Below are positions 36,432 to 49,086 of a stretch of DNA of 64,000 bases, one piece after another. This DNA comes from Clytia hemisphaerica. Taxonomy: Eukaryota > Cnidaria > Hydrozoa > Leptothecata > Clytiidae. The stretch spans positions 868,001 to 932,000 of the forward strand of contig CACVBU010000939.1 of NCBI GenBank assembly GCA_902728285.1, given 5' to 3'. Position numbers and translations under genes: made by a program. The notes under the pieces were generated by a model that did not search any database, was not told where the DNA came from, and saw nothing but the letters and a program-made list of their open reading frames with translations. Positions within the stretch are counted from its first letter, which is position 1. Each line of letters begins with the position of its first letter.

Positions 36432-36770
36432 CCGGGGGGGGGGCAGCTGGGCAAAAGGACCGACGGGTATGTGCGGGTCCTAAGGGTACCTTTTCCAATA
36501 TGTTTAAAATGCACTGTAAGGGTCGGAAAAACTAGAGATGCACTGTAAGGGTAGAAATTTCAGAAAATTCTTGAAAAATCTAGATATTTTGACCAAAAAT
36601 GCTAGAATTTTGACCATTTTTTGCACGAAAGGGATCGAAGATTTGGGGGAAAATGCACTCTAAGGGTATGATTTTCACTGATTTTTGCTGCACTGTAAGG
36701 GTGCAATTTTAAAAGCCAATTTTTGGCCCGCACATACCGTCAGTCCGCAAACCCAGTGCCCCCCCCCGGG
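36432..36770. mobile_element. Poly-G-ended MITE with 9-bp flanking repeat
   Basis: GGTTAGACC lies on both sides (36423-36431 and 36771-36779). The ends are CCGGGGGGGG and CCCCCCCGG. The interior repeats GCACTGTAAGGGT and has CCGCACATACCG near the right end, linking it to the 10934 and 57768 copies. Confidence 0.8.
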
Positions 36771-36779
36771 GGTTAGACC

Positions 36780-37592
36780 AATGAAATGGGATTTTCGCAT
36801 CGTTTCTGTACCTTCTCGTCCAGGTGAGATTGATAGTAAGCTCTTCACCGGGGCTCCACCCCGGACGTATTTTAAGGTGATGTTTTTCATGGCTATCTAA
36901 GTGACCAATGCTGTTATATGTCGATTATTAAACAAGTGTTTTTTCATCGTATTGTATACTGTTGTACTGGTCTTAGTATCTTTGGTCTCTAGGATTTGCT
37001 CCATTGGTCATAGGGTAAGGTCGAGTTTAAACACTGATCTTGTTTCAATGGAAGAACAGGAATAGAATGTGGCATACTCTGGTCGGGTAATGCTTAGCAA
37101 TATGCTTTTAAACTGCTGTTGTTTAAAGTGAAAGAGCACTGGAATAAAATATGTGATGTAATATGATGTATGTGGGTATACTCTGTCATGGGCGTAATAT
37201 GGGCGTTATTTTGACGCCTTTTCTGTAAGTTGGATAAGGAAGCCACAGCGAAAGTTCAAAACAACTTTGATCTAGGCGTCAAGCTCTATTTTAAGGTATT
37301 TTTTGATCGATTTAATATTTCGATACGACATGTATGTGTTGACGATTTTATACGTTATAAATTAAAGTATGGTTGTTTTTGTATTGAAATCACAAATTTG
37401 TTATGACTTTAAGACATAAAGCTTACAGTCGCCTTTTTAAAGAGAACATTATTTTTATCTCTACACCGAACCGTCTACTTCTATATAACAACATAAAATA
37501 AGAAAGAGTGAGCAGTTGTCTCATTCCATCTTTTCTTGCGCGGGTACGTTGGAAAATTCAAGAGAAAACAAGAAGGATTAAATTAAAGCTAG
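36780..37592. other. No supported gene
   Basis: AT-rich unique DNA. Nothing recognised. Confidence 0.35.
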
Positions 37593-37600
37593 GTCCTGAC

Positions 37601-37841
37601 CAGTGGTGGCACTGCCCCCCAGTGGCCAATTGTTTTTGGGGCGCCGAAATACAAAAGGCGCAAAAAGACGCCTCTGATTCCTAATTTTGGCACCCCTTTT
37701 CTCTTTTACACCTTAGATTATATGGCAGTTTTCGGCCAAAAACGGGAAAATGCTTTATTTTTCACAAGGGGCGCTAAAATCAAATTCTTCTAAAATTGCC
37801 TCCCCCAGTTTGCCTGAATTTTAGTCGACACCACGATACTG
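37601..37841. mobile_element. hAT-like MITE with 8-bp TSD
   Basis: Starts CAGTGGTGGCACTG and ends CACCACGATACTG. GTCCTGAC lies directly outside both ends (37593-37600 and 37842-37849). The CAG start, CTG end and 8-bp duplication are the hAT signature. At 241 bp it is non-autonomous. Confidence 0.85.
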
Positions 37842-37849
37842 GTCCTGAC

Positions 37850-38300
37850 AGACAGTCCCACCCTGATACTGTACACCCATAATAACTAACGCGGAGTGAC
37901 TATCTGATGTTGATTGAGATAGGGGAAAATAAAGATTTGTAACAAGATCAAAGGCAGCGTTGAATGCAAAATTGGATCAAATCTTCGCTATCAAGTGTAG
38001 TTACGACACAATTTTTCTCTCAGATTTAAGAATGCTTAGCTGTACTATCTCTCTATCTCTCTCTCTCTCTCTTCCGCTTCTAGAGACACTCTAAAGGGGT
38101 ATTAAACCTTCATTTAATGATGATGAAATTTCCTACTGTTAAGTCATGATGTCATAATTATCAGATTTGATAAATGTTATAATTCCATTAAACGCTTTAA
38201 TACAGTAACTGGATAATTGACATTTCGCAAAGGATGGATGCTCGTCGAAACAGAAAATTGCTCTGTGATTGGCTAACTAAATATATTGTCTATGTACACA
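37850..38300. other. No gene; CT microsatellite
   Basis: Contains a short CT repeat at about 38046-38072 (CTCTCTCTCTCTCT). Otherwise unremarkable. Confidence 0.6.
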
Positions 38301-38620
38301 CTTCGTTTTTATAAGAATGGTGTAACTAGATATGTTCTTAACTTTTTTGAGAAAATCATCCTAAAATATTCTTACAGCATTCTTAGGTTAGAATCCTAAT
38401 TCACACTAGATTTAACATTTTAGTACATACTTGCCAAGTATAAAATGGCATTGTTGTGAAAGGAGCGAGCTTTACTTGGGGGTAATTGGCGATTTATAAT
38501 TGAAAATGCTCTAAAAATGGCATTCTTAGCTTCAGTAGCAAAATTCCATGATGGTGATATTATTTTGGCCATTTTCATCATGGACATTCTTATAAAGTGT
38601 ATTCTTATAAAAAAAGCCTG
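38301..38620. mobile_element. TA-flanked MITE, degraded
   Basis: Left CGTTTTTATAAGAATGG and right TTCTTATAAAAAAAGCCTG before TA at 38621-38622. The interior has the TTCTTA repeats typical of the family. Confidence 0.6.
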
Positions 38621-39217
38621 TACTGAACAAGACAAACGGATCGTATTCAATAGAGAAAATCGTTTGAAGGCACTTTGCAACAAAGGGTCTCTCTCCTATT
38701 TCCTAGTAACCTAAGAGTATATAAATGTCCAATCAGATTCATCCTTAGGAAAAATACAGGAGACATCAGCAGTACGCATCTGCTGGAGTTGACAGCTTGC
38801 CTACTCTCGCTATTATGATTACGATTTTAATGAAAGATTACAGAAAAGGCAATAAAAACAGATCTCCATTGTTTATGTGATGACTTTAATTAGATTTAAA
38901 GAGATTTGAGTGCAATAAATTCATTAAGTGATGCGTTCCAACTGAATGAAAAGTCGTCTTTTTCTCATGGTTGTGTCACAAAATGCTGTTTACTCTCACT
39001 AGCAACAACCTCGTGTCGCGTCTGGTTGTAGTTCTTGAAGTTTGGAAAGGTAGGAAACACAGGGGAATCTTTACAGTTTGTGTCAGACAGATTATCTAGG
39101 GAGGGTGGGTAAAGGACATGTTCATTCATATAATTTGGCATATCTTCCACTCCCAAATTGACTTTAATAAGTTGTTTATTGAACCCCCATCGTGAATGAT
39201 ACATTTAATTTTCTTAC

Positions 39218-39310
39218 GTTGTCTTCCTGAATGCCACTTAGTCCTGTATGTGTTGGATGATCTGGGACTTTAGAATCCAATCTCAGTGAGTCAACCAGTT
39301 GTCCAGTATG
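39218..39310 (-). CDS. Possible internal or terminal exon of an unknown gene
   Basis: On the minus strand it follows a strong acceptor (CCGTCTCTTTTCAG) and ends at a good donor (GACAAC then GTAAGA). The 93 nt form 31 codons, phase 0 at both ends, beginning HTGQLVDSLRLDSKVPDH. The frame also stays open through the donor for 12 more codons to TAA, so it could instead be terminal. No family is recognised. Confidence 0.4.
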
Positions 39311-41204
39311 CTGAAAAGAGACGGCATTTTCTTGGATATGATTTTAAGAGGGTTTTGGAATTGGACATTAAACTTTTCCCGCTACTTGTTAAAACGCTCC
39401 CTATACTTATCGAAGAGTGTTCTTTGAGTTCTTACTGGACAATAGAGTGGTTTCACAGGCCCGGCGGAAGCGGGGAGACTAGGGAGACTTATACTATTTT
39501 TAGTTTTAGATAGTATAGATACTATCTCATCATAATTTGACGGGTCGAGTTGATAGAGAGAAGGAAGGGGAGAATATGAGAATTCTTATCTCTTCATTTG
39601 TTCGCGTTGGTAGGTTAGTAAAGTAATGTGAGAATATCTCTTTCTCTCAACATATATAAGGAGGAACTTAATTTGTATTTTCACTTCAAACACTTCTACA
39701 TGATCTTATTAGCGGCAAGCTTTTTAAGAAAGTTATCTTTCTATTTTCACAAAATCCCCATCTTATGTTCTTAATTCATTAAAAAACGAACGAAGACCCC
39801 TTCTTTTTTCTGTTTTACTCTCGAAATTTGGATATCAATGTGCGAAAAAGATAAGGAGACCTATCTAGCTGATGGACATGGTTTTTTCTTTATTCTACTT
39901 TGAACTTTGCTGAGCTTGTGATGGTTTCATCGCTGGAAAAAAGCCACGTTTACAGGGCGACAGTTTTTAATAGTTTAACAGGTCTTGGGTTATGATTTTC
40001 CAAAGTCTGCACTTGTTGAAATATCATAAGTTTTACCTCTTGAAAGACTCTTTTACCCGTCTTTACAAAGACTTTACATATGGCTCCAATGGATTCCTTG
40101 TCTAGCCGGTTGCAGAGTTTGCAACCCATAGAGACTAGTATCCTGCTATTAATTTTATATCAATAAAGTTTATCTGACTGTGAAGATAGTATCAGCTCCC
40201 GCTGTGCACTTTTTAAATTACATTTTCTCAGTATTTCTATAGGTCAAGACTTTTATGAAGCAACTCTAGTCTCCGTGTATAGATTTTTACTACGATTTCT
40301 ATTAAGATGAATCAGTTGCTACTCGTAGTATTTTAGCCCTCTTCTATACCGTGCCCTGCTTTTAAATGATAAAGGATTCTAACTCTTATTCAACCGGTGT
40401 TTTTAAACGCGGCTATGACGCCGCGAAGCGGCTGGTTCAACGTAGACGGCTAGCTCATAGATTTTTCTAGATCCTGATTGAATGTACTCTCGTCTGTACC
40501 AGATTGTATCTCACGTTTATCGCTTCGAAGTTCTACAATGAATAGTAGTACGGCAATGAATTTTGAAATTAGCCGTATATATCGGGTCTGTGTACAGACA
40601 AGATTGAATGAGAACGACGGTAAATCCGTACTTGTACTGTCCTTAATTTTGCGGGTAAAACTTCAGGTTGTTTCACCAAATCCCTTCTATTACTTCGCTT
40701 TCCTCAAAATGTGCAACAACATAGACTCGCTAGTAAGGTAGGGGAACGATGCTCAAAACACTGTGGATCTCGAAAGAACAGCGCGAAAAAAAACTTCTTG
40801 AATAAGGGATGAATAATTATCAGGGCATATAAACCATCATTCATTAGGTCAGATCTTTAATTAAGACGATGTTATCATATTCATTAATTAAATTATAGGC
40901 CAATTAACCAACCATTGCATCGGTTTAATAGATGAAAAAGTTAATTAACATTAAAGATCAGTAAAAAATGACTTTTTAATTTGAAATACTGCCCATCTCT
41001 TAAGCCGTCACAAAGCACTGGTCTTTCATGAAAAGGTTCCTTGGACTTTGCGAATGTTTGTTAAAAGAGGATTTGAATTTCAAACTGGATGACTTTTATT
41101 CGGAGATAGAAAAAGGTAAAATGGCAGCAAAGATTATAATGACTTGAACGAGTTTGGTTTATTTTTGGTATAAAAAAGGATCTTTATGCTATACTTTGAT
41201 CATC
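39311..41204. other. No firmly supported gene; one element fragment
   Basis: At 39458 a fragment of the CAGGCCCGG element (CAGGCCCGGCGGAAGCGGGG) is present. Open frames at 39286-39513 and 40478-40741 lack splice support. Confidence 0.35.
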
Positions 41205-41489
41205 GAGTTTCAAGCCCGAAGGGCTACATGCGAGACTTCTGGATGGGAAATAAAACCACTTATTTCCCATCCTGAACGCCCGTGCGTAGTTTTTATACAA
41301 ACGCCGGGTTGAAATTAAAATCTATCGCTATATTTCAAAAAATGTAGTCCTCCAAAACAAAGGAACCACTAGATACAATCCGTCGTCATGATTACGCCGC
41401 GTTCTATGCGCGTTTTGGATGGGAAATAAGCGGCTTTAATTTCTCTTGCCTGAGAAGGGTTAAAGTTTTGCCCTTCGGGCTTGAAACTC
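41205..41489. mobile_element. TIR element, GAGTTTCAAGCCCGAAGGGC ends
   Basis: A perfect 20-bp inverted repeat at both ends. The interior has paired GGATGGGAAATAA blocks and ACAAACGCCGGGTTGAAATT, which recurs diverged at 53430-53480. Confidence 0.75.
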
Positions 41490-42866
41490 AACGAGTTTGT
41501 TTGATACTTAGAACCGTAAATGGCCGCCAACCTTAGCTCGTGGTTTACAGCTACTGTCGTTTTGGACAAAATTTATCTCAAATTCCGTAATCAAAGTTGG
41601 GAAACCTCAAAATTTATCAGATTTGACATTCGCTATTTCGCCAGAACTTTTTAACGTTTCCTAATTTCGAATTGACGTCAATGAAGATTGATTAAGAGTT
41701 TTAGGAAAGTTGTTATTAAAGCTTCTTCTGTCAACTCAAGATCATCCATCTATCAATCTAAAGATGAACCAACACAGAGAGGATTGGAAGAGATTTAAAC
41801 TGTGTCGTCAAGTAGTGAGAGTGATATAAGCGTGTGAGAGATTCATCGACATAATTCAAAAAATCTATCATCAACAAGCTCAAGAAATCTTATGAAAAAC
41901 CACCAACAAAATACACCATTTCTTAAAAACCTCTCACACATCAAGCTTGTGAAAAGAGCCTCCTTACCACAAATCTTATTCTTATCGTAATCGGCCTTTC
42001 TTGTTAACCTCGTAATTATGTGGTCAGTGACCGAGCTATGTGAACCTTGACAAAAGGTTTCCTAGCTATTTTCTCACACTTTTGTGGAAATATAAGAAAA
42101 CTAGTGTTGAAATAACAGGAGATTCTATAGGAGGTTTAAAAACATAGTAAAGGAAATTGCACAACCTAGAGTGCTTTGGTCCTCCAAGTCTGACGAGTGG
42201 AGTATGGCTGATGTCCATCAAATTTGGTGTGATTTCTTTTTGGGATTGAAGATGTATCTACTGTCATTTATACAAATTTGATGTAAAGTAAGGGGTCAGT
42301 GGCTTGGTGGCAGAGGTTTTCTTCCCGCAGATTTTCCAGGCGGTCAGGGGACCGGTCAGGGTTAACCTGGAGATCCATGCTATGATTTCTTATTCTATAT
42401 ACTGATGGCGAAATTTATAGCATGGTATGGGCTGAGAGTTTGAATTTCCCAGATCCTAATAACGGTTGAAAACATAGCCAATCAAATTTTGTTATTCTTT
42501 TACTGGTCACATTTTCTTAGAGAAAGCGCAACTTCCAAAATTTGGTTTTTGTTTTAGTAAGTGAGGACAGCGCTAAATTCGAATTTCCCACTGTAAATTT
42601 TTTGAGGCAGATTTGTGCCTCACAGGTCATACCCGTCCTGTATACATCAGATTATAAAAATACAGGACGGTTCTCCTGTCAAGGTCAAATTTTATATAGA
42701 ACCAAACATGTGGATAGAATAACTAGTAGGTAGTATAATCGTGGTATGACTTGGGATAAAAGAGACACTCTTTCGTGAAAGAAAACTTTTCCTTTGACAC
42801 ATGAAAGGACCCTCGAGTGAATCCGTAATTTTGACGCCCCTTAATTTTGTTTCCCGCTAAGCTATT
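41490..42866. other. No firm gene; one weak minus exon and two hairpins
   Basis: A minus-strand open segment near 42056-41977 (includes SSVTDHIITRLTRKADYDKN) ends at a donor-like TGTG/GTAAGG but lacks a good acceptor. Small hairpins: CCATGCTAT with ATAGCATGG near 42376-42427, and CCGTCCTGTAT with ATACAGGACGG at 42633-42670. Confidence 0.3.
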
Positions 42867-43128
42867 TCCCCGGGGGTAGTGGGTTTACCAACTGGCGGTG
42901 CGGCGAAAAAGATTGGCTTTTAGAATCGCACCCTTACAGTGCACCAAAAAATTCATACCCTTACAATTCATTTTTCTCAAATTTCAAACTCTTTTGGGGC
43001 AAAATAAAGTCGGAATTTTCGAGGATTTGCTGAAATTTCCACCCTTACAGTTCATTTCCACTATCTTGAAAAACATACCCTTAACCGGCCGCACATACCC
43101 GTCGGTCAGTTTGCCTGACTGCCTCCCG
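42867..43128. mobile_element. Poly-G-ended MITE, diverged copy
   Basis: Starts CCCCGGGGGTAGTGGGTTTA and ends CCGCACATACCCGTCGGTCA, GCCTCCCGGG. Several ACCCTTACA blocks inside. No target duplication was resolved. Confidence 0.65.
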
Positions 43129-43665
43129 GGATTTATGAGAGGCAAACTATAGTTCGTCTACAAATGTCGTAAATTCATATACCAAATTTTGTAATTTTCC
43201 CAAATTTGCCTAAATTTACGTCCGCACCAATTTTCCCTTTCGTACCGATAAAACTTTGATTATTATACAAAACTTCAACATATAAATTTCAAATTTGAGA
43301 CGGTTCTTATCAGTTGTAATCCTAGCCTAGAAATCTAAGCTAGTTTGATTCAGTCACTTGGATAAATCTGATGGCTATAAGTTGTGACTGAATAACTATT
43401 GTAATCTCTGATTGGAAGTCTTATTCAACTTCATTTTCATTATTTTGCATGAAAATTTATCAAACCCCAAAAGATAATATTGAGAATCAAATTTAATATA
43501 TAATCTGCCTCTCTTCTTCATGAATAGATATTTTGAGGTCATGATATAAGTTCCTATGAAACCACCACGGCACGTAAACTTTCCTTTTATGAGGAGGAAT
43601 ATTGATTTAAATAATCGAAAAGGAGGGGGACTTTTTTGAATATGGAAGTAGAGTGGTTACTTTAG

Positions 43666-43910
43666 CACCCGGAGGGGGGCTCGGAGGGGGGTACTAGGGT
43701 TGGCGGGTGAAAGGTATGTGCGGATGGGACCTCCAAAAACCGACCCTTAGAGACCTTTGCTGAAAAGGCGACCCTAGAGACTTTTTTGAAAAACTTTCTT
43801 TGATTTTTGAAAAACTACCTATCCTTAGTGAGACTTTGTAGGGTGAAAAGACCAACCCTTACCATCCGCACATACCCAGCACCCATTTTGCCTAAGTGTC
43901 CCCCTAGGCT
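43666..43910. mobile_element. Poly-G-ended MITE copy
   Basis: Contains GGGGGGTACTAGGGTTGGCG, ACCGACCCTTAGAGACC and CCGCACATACCCAGCACCC, very close to the 10934-11215 copy. The boundaries are approximate. Confidence 0.7.
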
Positions 43911-43937
43911 TTAGGAGGGGCAGTACTAGGGGCAGTA

Positions 43938-44236
43938 CACGTTTTTTTTTATTAGAACACTTAAAATTTGGCTGAGCCTGGATGTGCTTATTTTATTAGC
44001 CATTTTCACCCTAAAATGTTCTTAAATGCGTTCTTAATTTTTCAGACTATTCTAAATCGACATTATCATGCAAAATAAAGAGCACTTAAAATTGGTAAAA
44101 TTTGGACAATATTTGACTCTCGATTTTAGAAAATCTATGCCTAAGTTCGGTTAAAACTGCTTGAAAAAAGGAAAAAATTGTAGTTTCTTGACAATTTTTT
44201 CCAAACTGAGGCTGGGCTAAGAAAAAAACAAACGTG
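43938..44236. mobile_element. TA-flanked MITE, long variant
   Basis: CACGTTTTTTTTTATTAGAA at the left, ACAAACGTG at the right, TA at 43936-43937 and 44237-44238. The interior matches 46880-47241 closely (shared ATGCAAAATAAAGAGCACTT). Confidence 0.8.
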
Positions 44237-44238
44237 TA

Positions 44239-45029
44239 TCCCAAGCGGCAGTTTTTTAAGACGGCGAAAAGGCGCCAAAATCCTCTTCAAAGCAAAATTT
44301 TCCACCCTTTTTTAAAAGCTCTAAAAGACAGAAAATGTCGTTAATTTTCACAACCGCTTCGCTTGCGCCTCATTTTCGCGATTATTTTTGGATTTTTAGT
44401 TTTTAAGACTTTTTCTAGTAAGGTGAGCTGAAGCTTAAAAGCTTGAAAGAGAAATGGACATTATAAACATCATTTCTTGGTTGGTAAGCCTTCAAAAAAT
44501 GGAAAAAATTTTAGCGACTTTTTGGTGTACGAAATCTTAGCGAATTATTTACTCTTCGATTCTAGGTGAGGTGCTGTTTGGAAGGCTGCACTATATAGAG
44601 AAATTTCGGTACCTTAATTTTGACCTAATAATAAAAACAGGTTAAACCTAGGTGCAAAGACATTTCTATCAACCCCTTAGTTAAGAGGGGTCTGAGATAA
44701 GATGGGTTAGCATTTAAAGGGGTATTGCAACGTAAGGGGTTCCCTCGATTTATGGGTAAGAAAATTAAACTTTCATCTTGAAGAAAATTATTTTGCCTGT
44801 TTCTTTTTTTGCCTCTTGTAAGAGAGCGATGGCAATATTCAGGACCTCAGAACATTCATCATTTTTCGATCAGTTTCATCAAATATCAGTCTTATGAAAT
44901 TTTACCTCAAGCCTCAATTTCTTCTAATCTTTAAGTAAAATTGAGGTATACCAGACTGAGGGAAGGGGTCATTCTTAAATTGTTATCTCCTCGGCCATTC
45001 CTTGATGCTGGATGAATTAAATCAATGTA
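44239..45029. other. No supported gene
   Basis: AT-rich DNA without recognised repeats or exons. Confidence 0.35.
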
Positions 45030-45123
45030 CACTTTTTTTATAAGAACCGGTAAAGGCTCGGCTGCTGTAATTTCAGGCTCAGCATTGTTCTTAAAAAGTA
45101 TTCTTATAAAAGAAAAAAAGTTG
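45030..45123. mobile_element. Very short TA-flanked MITE
   Basis: CACTTTTTTTATAAGAACCG to TTCTTATAAAAGAAAAAAAG, TTG, with TA on both sides. At 94 bp it is almost only termini. Confidence 0.65.
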
Positions 45124-45340
45124 TAATATTCAAAAGCTGCAACAAAATATTTACATCTGGTAGAGGAACCCTTCAAAGTCCCAATGTTAAATTTTCGTTT
45201 ACCCGCTAAAATTAGAAGCTTGTCAACAATCGGTTTTAACCCTTGGACGTCATTTTACACCAAATCTATTGTTTGTGCAAGGCTAACAAAAACAAACGAA
45301 ACTCCATTTTTAGTTCAGCTCTTAAAAAAGAAAACAGGTA

Positions 45341-46547
45341 CACGTTTTTTTTTTTAAGAAACTAGTTTTACCAAGCAGCCTCAATGTTTCTTAAGAAATC
45401 GGCCTTTTGAGCGGGTCGTTGTAAAACATGGAGTAGCTCCATGGAGTACTCCAATGGAGTACCTATTGGAGTACTCTAAAAATATTGCAGACCAGATTTT
45501 AGATTGCCACAAGAGGAAAATAAAGACCTGTATAATTTTGTATTTGCTCTAAAACCACTCTGTAGCAAGAATGTGGCTTTCATGTTGGTCTCTTTTTATA
45601 TCCTTTCATGTCATCTGCATCACATTGAGTATAAAATTCTCATATCAAAGAAATAAGTTGGCGGACTCCATTTATTGTGATTGTCTTATTATTTTGTTAA
45701 TTAAAGTGTATTTTGTCAATAAAATGACAATGAATAATTTAATGCTCTAAAATCCCTCTGTAACCTCTCTCACAGACTGTCCCCAACTGCCATTTCATAT
45801 CCAACCATACTACCTGCATCATATTGAGTATAATAAAAATTCCTTTTAGAAATAGGTTGATAAGCTATGTATTCTATGATTGTCACAATATTTTCTTTAA
45901 AAAAGTCAATCTGTTGACAAAAGGACAAAAGAAAAATATTGCTTAAGAAAGCTCTAGTGCCCTACTGGTGTTACATAAATAATATAACACATAATACTAT
46001 ATACAATTACACTATTATGTGTTATTATAATGTGTTTGATATAGAGCTATTCTGCAAGCTAAATCTGGTCTGTTAATTGTAGAATCAACAAAGATTTTTA
46101 AGCAGAGAGTGTGCGCTATATGAGCTTTACTGCCAGAAATGATGGTAGCCATTTTTTCACAAACAAATACTTGAGAAATTCTTTTGATTGCTATAAATTG
46201 GAAGTTTACAGCTGCTGGAAAAGGTTGATTATCAAATTTGTGATATTCATCGCTCTGACAGGTATTTTAGGGGGTACTCCATTAGGTACTCCATTGGAGT
46301 ACTCCATGGAGCTAATCCATGTTTTACAACGACCCCTTTTGAGCCTTAAATGTTTCTTACATGTTTCTAAACTTTTTGACATAATCAGCCTTATGAAAGG
46401 CTGGATTGGAAGGTTCTTAAAAAAAACGAATTAAAAAATGTTTATTTTCCCATTCTCAGCCTCAGCATGTTTCTTAGATGTTTCTTAGTTTTTAGACATT
46501 CTGAGCCTCGTGTTTCTTAAAAGTGTGTTTCATAAAAAAAAAACGTG
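45341..46547. mobile_element. TA-flanked MITE interrupted by a nested element
   Basis: CACGTTTTTTTTTTTTAAGA at the left and AAAAAACGTG at the right, with TA at 45339-45340 and 46548-46549. Removing the inner element and one target copy leaves about 275 bp, the usual family size. The internal CCTCAATGTTTCTTAAGAAA and AGCCTCGTGTTTCTT blocks belong to this family. Confidence 0.85.
45413..46335. mobile_element. 923-bp long-TIR element with 9-bp TSD, nested
   Basis: GGGTCGTTGTAAAACATGGA and about 40 further bases are inverted at the right end with about three mismatches. CTTTTGAGC lies directly outside both ends (45404-45412 and 46336-46344). The TIR contains CTCCATGGAGTACTCC palindromes. The interior holds two diverged copies of a ~200 bp segment (near 45551 and 45749, sharing CACATTGAGTATAA). 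A 9-bp duplication and long TIRs fit Mutator- or Merlin-like elements. No transposase. Confidence 0.9.
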
Positions 46548-46606
46548 TATTGTACTCAAAACAACGCCAAATTCAGCCAGCTTTTTTGTTATAATAAAGC
46601 AGGGTA

Positions 46607-46785
46607 CACGTTATTTTATAAGAATCTACTCTATAAGAATGATTGAGTTGAGGTATGTTGTATTGCATACTAGCTTTAGGGTGGGTTAGGATGATTTTCA
46701 CCATAAAGGTAAGAATATAGGGTTAGGATGATTAGAATATCTATGATGAAATGGCCCACCTTTCTTATAAAAAAAATTTTCATCA
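46607..46785. mobile_element. TA-flanked MITE, right end unclear
   Basis: The left end CACGTTATTTTATAAGAATC with TA is clear. The interior has repeated TTAGGATGATT blocks, and TTCTTATAAAAAAAATTT near 46760 may be a decayed right end. Confidence 0.5.
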
Positions 46786-46879
46786 TAGGCTACAACTAGT
46801 CCCATTATGAGTTTTTCTTGCGGCTAGCTTCAAACATAGTGTATGGCCGTTAAAGGTTTTGTCATTGCTCTTATGTGTA

Positions 46880-47241
46880 CACGTTTTTTTATTTATTAGA
46901 ACACCTAAAATTTGCCTGAGCCTGTGCTTATTTTTTTTAGCAATTTTCAGTCTAAAATGTTCTTAAACGCGTTCTTAATTTTTCAGACTCCTCTAAATCG
47001 ACAATATCATGCAAAATAAAGAGCACTTAAAATTGGCAAAATTTGGACAATATTTGACTCTCGATTTTAGAAAATCCATCCCTAAGTTTAGTTAAAACTG
47101 CTTGAAAAGAGGAAAAAATTGTAGTTTCTTGTCATTTTTTTCCAAACTGAGGCTGAGCATGTTCTTACGATGTTCTTAATTTTTCGACGAATTTCAGCCT
47201 CAATGTTCTTATAAACTAGGTTCTAATGAAAAAAAAACGTT
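46880..47241. mobile_element. TA-flanked MITE, long variant
   Basis: CACGTTTTTTTATTTATTAG at the left and AAAAAAACGTT before TA at the right. The interior is near-identical to 43938-44236, plus a longer right half with GCTGAGCATGTTCTTACG. Confidence 0.75.
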
Positions 47242-47972
47242 TAGATTATATATTTTGATAAGGATTTTCAAATCCGATAAAATCACATTGGATCAGAGGC
47301 ACATATTCCCTTTTTCATTCAACAATATAATATATACGTTTTTTATAAGAATAAGAAAAAGAATATGCATACCTTATTGTTATTATATTCTGATGATTTG
47401 ATTGGCAGTTCGCTTGTGATTCCATTGATTCTGGCACGTGCCAAACATTCAAACAATGTTATTTGAGGCGTCGTTAAATGGCTGTTTCGAATGGTTTCAC
47501 ACATATCTGTGTGACGTCAAACAATTTTGAAATGTCCGGCAGGTGATCTGGTGAATAAAGAATAAAATGACTTGTTGTACACAATTACCAATCGAAATAT
47601 TTTTGTAAGCCCCACCCTGTTCTTGTATTGTTTTTAAACCAAATTAGATTTTTGCATTATTTAAAAAAGTTTTTGAAAAATGGTAGGGTCATTTTAAGAG
47701 AGTTTTTTCCACCGGTGTCCCAGGCTGGTATTGGTTGGAGTAAAATGCCTGTAAAATCAATCAATCAATTATGGTTTCTATCAAAAACGTTTGAAAGTTA
47801 ATCTGATTACAGTAAAATCTCTTGCGTGTGGTACTGTAGTTGTTTTTGAGTTAGAAAGTTATTTTCGAATGACATGAAAACAGGTGTTGTTTTTTTGTAT
47901 TCTGAATTTTGCTAAATTGCTTTCTTTTGTCTTCTTTGTGAAAGTAATTACGATTGATGTCATCACACTATT

Positions 47973-48166
47973 CACGTTTTTTTATTATAAGAACATCCAG
48001 AATTTTTGCAGCCTTCATAATTTCACCATTTTGACAGTATTTTTGACCATTTTCCTAAGAAATCAGTTGTCTGTGCAGGAGACCTTCATGTTCTAAAACT
48101 TGATCTTGATGTTTTAGCCTCCGAAGCCTTTTGTTCTTATATAATTTATTCTTATAAAGAAGCGTG
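47973..48166. mobile_element. TA-flanked MITE
   Basis: CACGTTTTTTTATTATAAGA at the left and TTCTTATAAAGAAGCGTG then TA at the right. The interior resembles the 9051 copy. Confidence 0.72.
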
Positions 48167-48427
48167 TAACTCTCCTCGGTTATCAGTGTTTCAAAGTTTT
48201 TTAATTTGTTTCCTCATTGATGATTTCCTTTTGAGTTTGAGTGAATTGAAATAAAATTATTTATAATCTATTTGATTTAAATAGACGTCTTCCCATAAAA
48301 AAAACTCTGCACGTGGCTAGAGTATTTATAAAACCATCCCTCTCGTTAAGAAGTCGTCCCATTAATTTATTTGCGAGCCCACGTGGGTTGGGTTATATTT
48401 TGGAGAGTGTGATTTCCAAGTCGGATG

Positions 48428-48768
<341 letters not shown>

Positions 48769-49086
48769 CACAGAGGAAGCGGCTACAGCACAGCATGCAG
48801 GCACGGAAGTCGAGGAATTTTGTTTAAAAAAAGAAGCCTTTGCAGTGCAAGAGCCACCGCCCCCTTCGAAAAAAAGATGGCGCTAAAATCGTGTCTGGAA
48901 ACATTTAACACAGAGAAAAACAAATTTACATTTTTCCACTCTTGGATTGTGTGTGATTTTTTGCAGAAATTCATATTTGTATCTTCATAACATAGTTGAT
49001 TTCCCTTGGTAACCATTTATTATATTGACCTGTAATTAGCGCTCGATACACCAAAAGAATAAAAATGTTTTGTTGCCTTTCAAAAA

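Noticed and set aside
38965-39204. 79-codon minus-strand frame with protein-like composition
   Set aside because: Cannot be joined in phase to the better exon at 39218-39310, and a stop sits directly upstream of its ATG. Kept out as probable chance, though not excluded.
46111-46434. 107-codon open frame
   Set aside because: Runs out of the nested element through its terminal repeat into the outer MITE, so it is chance.
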